Assembly: GCA_035535315.1 (NCBI GenBank)
Contig: DATLQD010000148.1
Location: 1-9,485 of the forward strand
Direction of reading: 5' to 3'
Length of the DNA: 9,485 bases
DNA from: DASQGA01 sp035535315
GTDB taxonomy: Bacteria > Actinomycetota > Thermoleophilia > Gaiellales > Gaiellaceae
Made by a program: the position numbers and the translations under genes. Numbering within the stretch: position 1 is the first letter of the stretch; each line of letters opens with the position of its first letter. The notes beneath the pieces were generated by a model. That model saw only the letters and a list, made by a program, of their open reading frames with translations, was not told the DNA's origin and searched no databases. Below are positions 6,417-9,485 of the stretch, piece after piece.

Positions 6417-8219
6417 GTGGAGTTCGACGATCTTCATTCGCTTCGGGGGGTAGACCCCGAGACCGACGCCGGCGAGGCTGCGCCAGAGCTCACCGGCGAG
6501 CCGCTGCGTGGCGCGGGCATCGCGCCGAATCCGGTCACCGAGCTCGTAGCGGATCTTCTCGAGACAACCGGCCTGATTCCGTCCGACCGGCTCTCCCAGG
6601 CGCGATCCCGCGCCGGCACGGGATCGCTCGCGCAGGCGCTCGTGGAAGAGGGGATCGTTCCCACTTCCGGGCTCGCCCGCGCGCTCGCGACGACACACCA
6701 CCTTCCTTTCGTCGACCTCGGGGTCGAGGGCATCGACAAGACGGCGCTCGAGTCGATCCCGACCCATGTGCTCGAGCGAGCGGCCGCGATCCCGTACCGG
6801 ATCGAAGGCAATGTCCTGAAGATCGCCATCGCCGACCCGACGAACGTGCAGACGATCGACGAGCTTCGGCTCGCGACCCGCTACCGGCTCGAGGTGGGCG
6901 TCGCGCCGCGCGAGGACATCGAGCTCGAGCTCCGCAAGAAGGTTCGTGCAACAGAGGTCTGGGAGCGCGCTGCGCTCGTCGAGGACGAGCTCGAGGTCGA
7001 GGAGGCGGACGACGAAGACGATCTCGAGGCCGACGACGGCGTTTCGGACGCTCCGCTGGTCCGGCTCGTCAACTCGATCATCCTCCAGGCCGCCGAGGAT
7101 GGGGCATCGGATGTCCACTTCGACCAACACGACGACGCACTCGTCGTCCGGCTCCGCGTCGACGGCGTCCTCCACGAAGTGCAGCGGATCCCGAAGCGCC
7201 TCGCGATGGCCGTCACCACGCGCTTGAAGGTGCTCGCCAAGCTCGACATCGCCGAGCGTCGTAAGCCACAGGACGGCCGTATCTCGCTCTCGGCCAAGGC
7301 GGCCGGGCGCACGCTCGACATTCGTGTCGCGGTCCTCCCGACGGTCGAGGGCGAGGGGATCGTCATGCGTCTCCTCGACAAGTCGAAGCGCCCGCCGACG
7401 CTCGAGGAGCTGGGACTCTCCGATGACATGCGGGCGCAGCTCGAGGAGATCGTCCTGAAGCCGACCGGGGCACTCCTCGTCACGGGGCCCACCGGCTCCG
7501 GTAAGTCGACGACGCTGTATGCGTCGCTCGCCGAGATCAACCGCCCCGAGATCAACATCATCACGGTCGAGGATCCAGTCGAGTACCGCCTGGCCGGCCT
7601 GAATCAGGTGCAGGTGAACCCTCGCGCCGGCCTGACGTTTGCTTCGGCGCTCCGCTCTATCCTTCGTTCCGACCCCGACGTGGTGATGGTCGGTGAGATC
7701 CGCGACGTCGAGACGGCCAAGATGGCCATCGAGGCGGCGCTCACAGGTCACTTCGTACTTTCCACGCTCCATACCAACGACGCTCCGGCCGCGCTCACGC
7801 GGCTGAATGAGATGGGCGTCGAGCCGTTCTTGACCGGCGCGGCGGTAACGGCGGTCCTCGCCCAGCGCCTGGCCCGAAAACTCTGCACCCACTGTTGCGA
7901 GATGTACATCCCGACCAGGGAGGAGCTCCTGAACGCGCGCTTCTCCCCGGAGCAGGTCGCGGCGGCCGACGGCGTCAGCCTCTACCGCAAGCGGGGATGC
8001 CCACGTTGCAACCAGAGCGGCTACAAGGGTCGGATCGGCATCTACCAGCTCATGGTCATGAACGAGGAGCTCGGCGCCCTCGCCGCGCGCCATGCGAGCC
8101 GCGAGGAGCTCGAGCGCGAGGCCATGTCGAGCGGTATGAAAACCTTGTGGGACGACGGCCTCGCCCGTGCGGCCTCGGGGATGACCTCCCTCGAGGAGCT
8201 CGGCCGCGTCCTGATCTAA
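6417..8219 (+). CDS. pilB: Type IV pilus extension ATPase PilB
   Basis: Hexameric cytoplasmic ATPase (600 aa) that drives pilin polymerisation with PilC. Residues about 40-180 form an MshEN-type N-terminal domain (TGLIPSDRLSQA, GSLAQALVEEGIV, LAIADPTN-like KIAIADPTN); some MshEN domains bind cyclic di-GMP, not tested here. A strongly acidic linker of about 20 residues (EDELEVEEADDEDD) follows near residue 190. The ATPase core has the N2 motif GASDVHFDQHDD, Walker A GPTGSGKS (357-364, Lys363), Asp box TVEDPVEYR, Walker B DPDVVMVGEIRD and His box TGHFVLSTLHTND. The zinc motif is Cys490-x2-Cys493 and Cys528-x2-Cys531. Length is normal for PilB/GspE. The GTG start lacks a Shine-Dalgarno and follows an in-frame TAG directly. 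Separation of pilB from pilT by five genes is notable. PilB rather than a GspE of type II secretion follows from the pilus neighbours. Confidence 0.97.
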   Translation: MEFDDLHSLRGVDPETDAGEAAPELTGEPLRGAGIAPNPVTELVADLLETTGLIPSDRLSQARSRAGTGSLAQALVEEGIVPTSGLARALATTHHLPFVDLGVEGIDKTALESIPTHVLERAAAIPYRIEGNVLKIAIADPTNVQTIDELRLATRYRLEVGVAPREDIELELRKKVRATEVWERAALVEDELEVEEADDEDDLEADDGVSDAPLVRLVNSIILQAAEDGASDVHFDQHDDALVVRLRVDGVLHEVQRIPKRLAMAVTTRLKVLAKLDIAERRKPQDGRISLSAKAAGRTLDIRVAVLPTVEGEGIVMRLLDKSKRPPTLEELGLSDDMRAQLEEIVLKPTGALLVTGPTGSGKSTTLYASLAEINRPEINIITVEDPVEYRLAGLNQVQVNPRAGLTFASALRSILRSDPDVVMVGEIRDVETAKMAIEAALTGHFVLSTLHTNDAPAALTRLNEMGVEPFLTGAAVTAVLAQRLARKLCTHCCEMYIPTREELLNARFSPEQVAAADGVSLYRKRGCPRCNQSGYKGRIGIYQLMVMNEELGALAARHASREELEREAMSSGMKTLWDDGLARAASGMTSLEELGRVLI

Positions 8220-8255
8220 GCCTGTTCGATTCGTCCGGCTCGCGGGTCGGGGAAG

Positions 8256-9062
8256 ATGGTCGGCGTGAGCTCGAAGGGACGGCCGGCGGGACTCTCGCCC
8301 AAGCAGGACGCGTACGGGCAGATCCTGCTTGCCTGCCTTGAAGGGCGCGGGGGCCAGGAGATCATGGAGCGTGACGACGGGCTGATCTACTGCGGCGACC
8401 CGTCCGACTACCTCGCTCCGTACCGACGATGGCCATCGCTCGAGAAGAAGGCGATGCGGTACGTGCGTGGCCGGGTCCTCGATGTGGGCTGTGGTGCTGG
8501 CCGGGTCGCGCTCCACCTGCAGGAGCGAGGACAGGAGGTGCTGGCCATCGACAATTCGCCGCTCGCCGTGGAAGTGGCGAAGCGCCGAGGCGTCGAGAAC
8601 GCGATCGTCCTTTCCGTCGTCGACCTCGATTCGTCCCACGGCGTGTTCGACACGATCCTCTTCGCGCGGAACAACTTCGGCCTCGGGGGCGCCGAGCGCG
8701 AGGCCCGGCGGCTCCTGCGCCGGCTACACGGGCTCACGGCCGAGGACGGCAGGATCGTTACGGACAGCGTCGATCCCGAGCGCGACGCGGATCCGGCCTT
8801 CCGGGACTACGTCAGGCGGGCCGGCAGGACCAAGGCGCCGCGTTACCGCGTCAGATGGCGCGAGTTCGCAACGCCGTGGTTTCGCTACCTCATGTTCTCG
8901 CCCGCCGACCTCGAGCGCCTGACCGAAGGAACCGGTTGGCACGTTGTGAAGTTCCTCGAGGACGAGGAGCCTCGGTACGTGGCCGTCCTCGAAAAAGAGC
9001 CGGACGTTCGATCAGACTCGAGTCGTCATGGTCGCGCGAAGCGTGACCGGACTCGAGTCTGA
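8256..9062 (+). CDS. Class I SAM-dependent methyltransferase, substrate unknown
   Basis: A 268-residue cytoplasmic methyltransferase of the Rossmann-fold class. Motif I VLDVGCGAGR is at residues 74-83. The acidic residue that would bind the ribose is Asp99 in LAIDNSPLAVEVAKRRG, followed by a motif IV-like FDTILFARNNFG. An N-terminal stretch of about 70 residues precedes the core (YLAPYRRWPSLEKKAM). C-terminal strands YLMFSPADLERL and YVAVLEKE complete the fold. ATG 8256 is abutted by GGGGAAG (8249-8255), whereas GTG 8265 would lie at a normal 9-nt spacing and is a good alternative. It follows pilB by 36 nt in the same direction and could be read through from it. The last 17 codons (SDSSRHGRAKRDRTRV tail) are encoded by a long hairpin. 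Target may be a small molecule or protein; the sequence does not say, and a pilus role is unproven. Confidence 0.85.
   Translation: MVGVSSKGRPAGLSPKQDAYGQILLACLEGRGGQEIMERDDGLIYCGDPSDYLAPYRRWPSLEKKAMRYVRGRVLDVGCGAGRVALHLQERGQEVLAIDNSPLAVEVAKRRGVENAIVLSVVDLDSSHGVFDTILFARNNFGLGGAEREARRLLRRLHGLTAEDGRIVTDSVDPERDADPAFRDYVRRAGRTKAPRYRVRWREFATPWFRYLMFSPADLERLTEGTGWHVVKFLEDEEPRYVAVLEKEPDVRSDSSRHGRAKRDRTRV
9012..9062. terminator. Long interrupted hairpin at a convergent gene junction
   Basis: Outer arms 9012-9024 and 9050-9062 form a perfect 13-bp inverted repeat (each contains the palindrome GACTCGAGTC). An inner stem pairs 9030-9037 with 9041-9048, including one G-T pair, around a GAA triloop. The methyltransferase stop (9060-9062) lies in the 3' arm, and the opposing gene's stop starts at 9064. 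The position suits a bidirectional terminator. Neither side has an adjacent T-run. Confidence 0.65.
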
Positions 9063-9063
9063 G

Positions 9064-9339
9064 TTAAGCGGTCTCGCAGCCGAGGTACGTGAGCGCGCGC
9101 ATGGCTTCGTCCACGAAGGCATTCGCATGGACCAGGGTCGCGAACTTGTACGGGCCCGGGCGCAACGGCTCGACCCGAAGGCCTGAGACCGGATAAACCT
9201 CGCAGTCGACGATGAAGTCGGGACCGTTCTCGACCATCCGGAGCGTGACTACCTGGCGCCCGTCCATGCGCGCCGACCGGATTGCCAGTTCGCGCTCTCC
9301 TTCTGCCCCGAGGACAGGAAGCTCGGCGGCTTCACTCAC
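9064..9339 (-). CDS. Small conserved-looking protein of unknown function
   Basis: A 91-residue protein I do not recognise. It begins at a GTG that overlaps the preceding stop as GTGA; starts further upstream in the frame would run through the neighbouring coding region and give an Arg-rich, low-complexity tail. It reads as alternating strands (VVTLRMVENGPDFIVDCEVY, LRPGPYKFATL) followed by a helix (ANAFVDEAMRALTYLGCE), with one cysteine near the end. There is no signal peptide or membrane segment. GGAG lies 11 nt upstream. The 4-bp overlap with the thioredoxin-like gene suggests translational coupling and a shared operon. Codon use fits its neighbours. Confidence 0.6.
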   Translation of the reverse strand: MSEAAELPVLGAEGERELAIRSARMDGRQVVTLRMVENGPDFIVDCEVYPVSGLRVEPLRPGPYKFATLVHANAFVDEAMRALTYLGCETA

Positions 9340-9485
9340 AGTGCAGCGTTCTCCGCTGCCTGCGCGACCGTCTCGCGGTCGGCGTAGCCCATGATGACGT
9401 TCACGGCGCCGCGCCACCGGGCGAACACCAGCACGGCCGGCGCGTCGCGGACGTCGTAGCGCGAGGCGAGCAGGGCGATCGAGCG
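9336..9485 (-). CDS. C-terminal part of a thioredoxin-fold-like protein (5' end outside the window)
   Basis: Only the last 49 codons are visible, running from the window edge to TGA (9338-9336). The order RYDVRDAPAVLVFARWRG, then GYADRETVAQAAENA, follows the second half of a thioredoxin fold: a strand before the cis-proline (RDAP, with Ala where Thr is common), a strand, a G-containing turn and a C-terminal helix. The region that would hold any CxxC active site is outside the window, so redox activity cannot be judged. The next gene overlaps its stop by 4 bp. Confidence 0.55.
   Translation of the reverse strand, partial: RSIALLASRYDVRDAPAVLVFARWRGAVNVIMGYADRETVAQAAENAAL

Noticed and set aside
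6920..6935. GAGCTCGAGCTC palindrome in pilB
   Set aside because: It arises from repeated Glu-Leu codons (IELELR) with preferred GAG/CTC usage.
6162..8639. 825-codon open frame on the - strand opposite pilB
   Set aside because: It lies antisense to a full, motif-complete PilB and parts of its neighbours. The product is Arg/Asp/Leu-rich without domain motifs, a typical shadow of GC-rich coding DNA.
1..9485. CRISPR array, tRNA/rRNA genes, insertion sequence or phage attachment site
   Set aside because: No regularly spaced repeats, no tRNA-like or rRNA-like segments, no transposase motifs and no terminal repeats were seen. The window is almost wholly filled with coding sequence.

Overview
The window is a high-GC bacterial segment with GTG starts, tight gene packing and long antisense shadow frames. 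The gene mix points to an actinobacterium, most likely a Thermoleophilia-type lineage (Gaiellales/Solirubrobacterales). The supporting signs are a type IV pilus (T4P) machine beside a PASTA protein, and a secreted MltB-like/M23 peptidoglycan hydrolase. The lineage is an inference from content and composition, not from a marker gene.

Positions 1-8219 (+ strand) are part of a T4P cluster. In order they hold the 3' part of a PilT-family retraction ATPase; a secreted protein fusing a lytic transglycosylase domain, a coiled coil and an M23 peptidase domain; a membrane-anchored single-PASTA protein; a short PilW/PulJ-like minor prepilin; a large PilX-like protein (580 aa); the prepilin peptidase PilD; and the extension ATPase PilB. 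PilD would process the prepilins, PilB and PilT would drive extension and retraction, and the hydrolase and PASTA protein are plausible helpers for passing the fibre through peptidoglycan. The major pilin, PilC and PilMNO are absent and presumably lie upstream of position 1.

Positions 8256-9062 (+) encode a class I SAM-dependent methyltransferase of unknown substrate. On the - strand, a small unknown protein (9064-9339) overlaps by 4 bp the 3' end of a thioredoxin-fold-like gene (9336 to the window edge). A long interrupted hairpin lies at the convergent junction and includes the methyltransferase stop codon.

The most unusual signal is regulatory. GCCGAT, the core of the sigma-28 (FliA/WhiG) -10 consensus GCCGATAA, occurs four times on the + strand, and three of these lie in intergenic gaps 15-17 nt before the starts of the PASTA gene, pilD and pilB. 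The pilB copy is a full 8/8 match. At that spacing the transcripts would begin 1-4 nt before the start codon, so they would be essentially leaderless. Each copy follows an inverted repeat at the end of the preceding gene. This suggests units [..pilT-hydrolase], [PASTA-prepilin-PilX], [pilD] and [pilB(-methyltransferase)] under one alternative sigma factor. No gap exceeds 300 bases.
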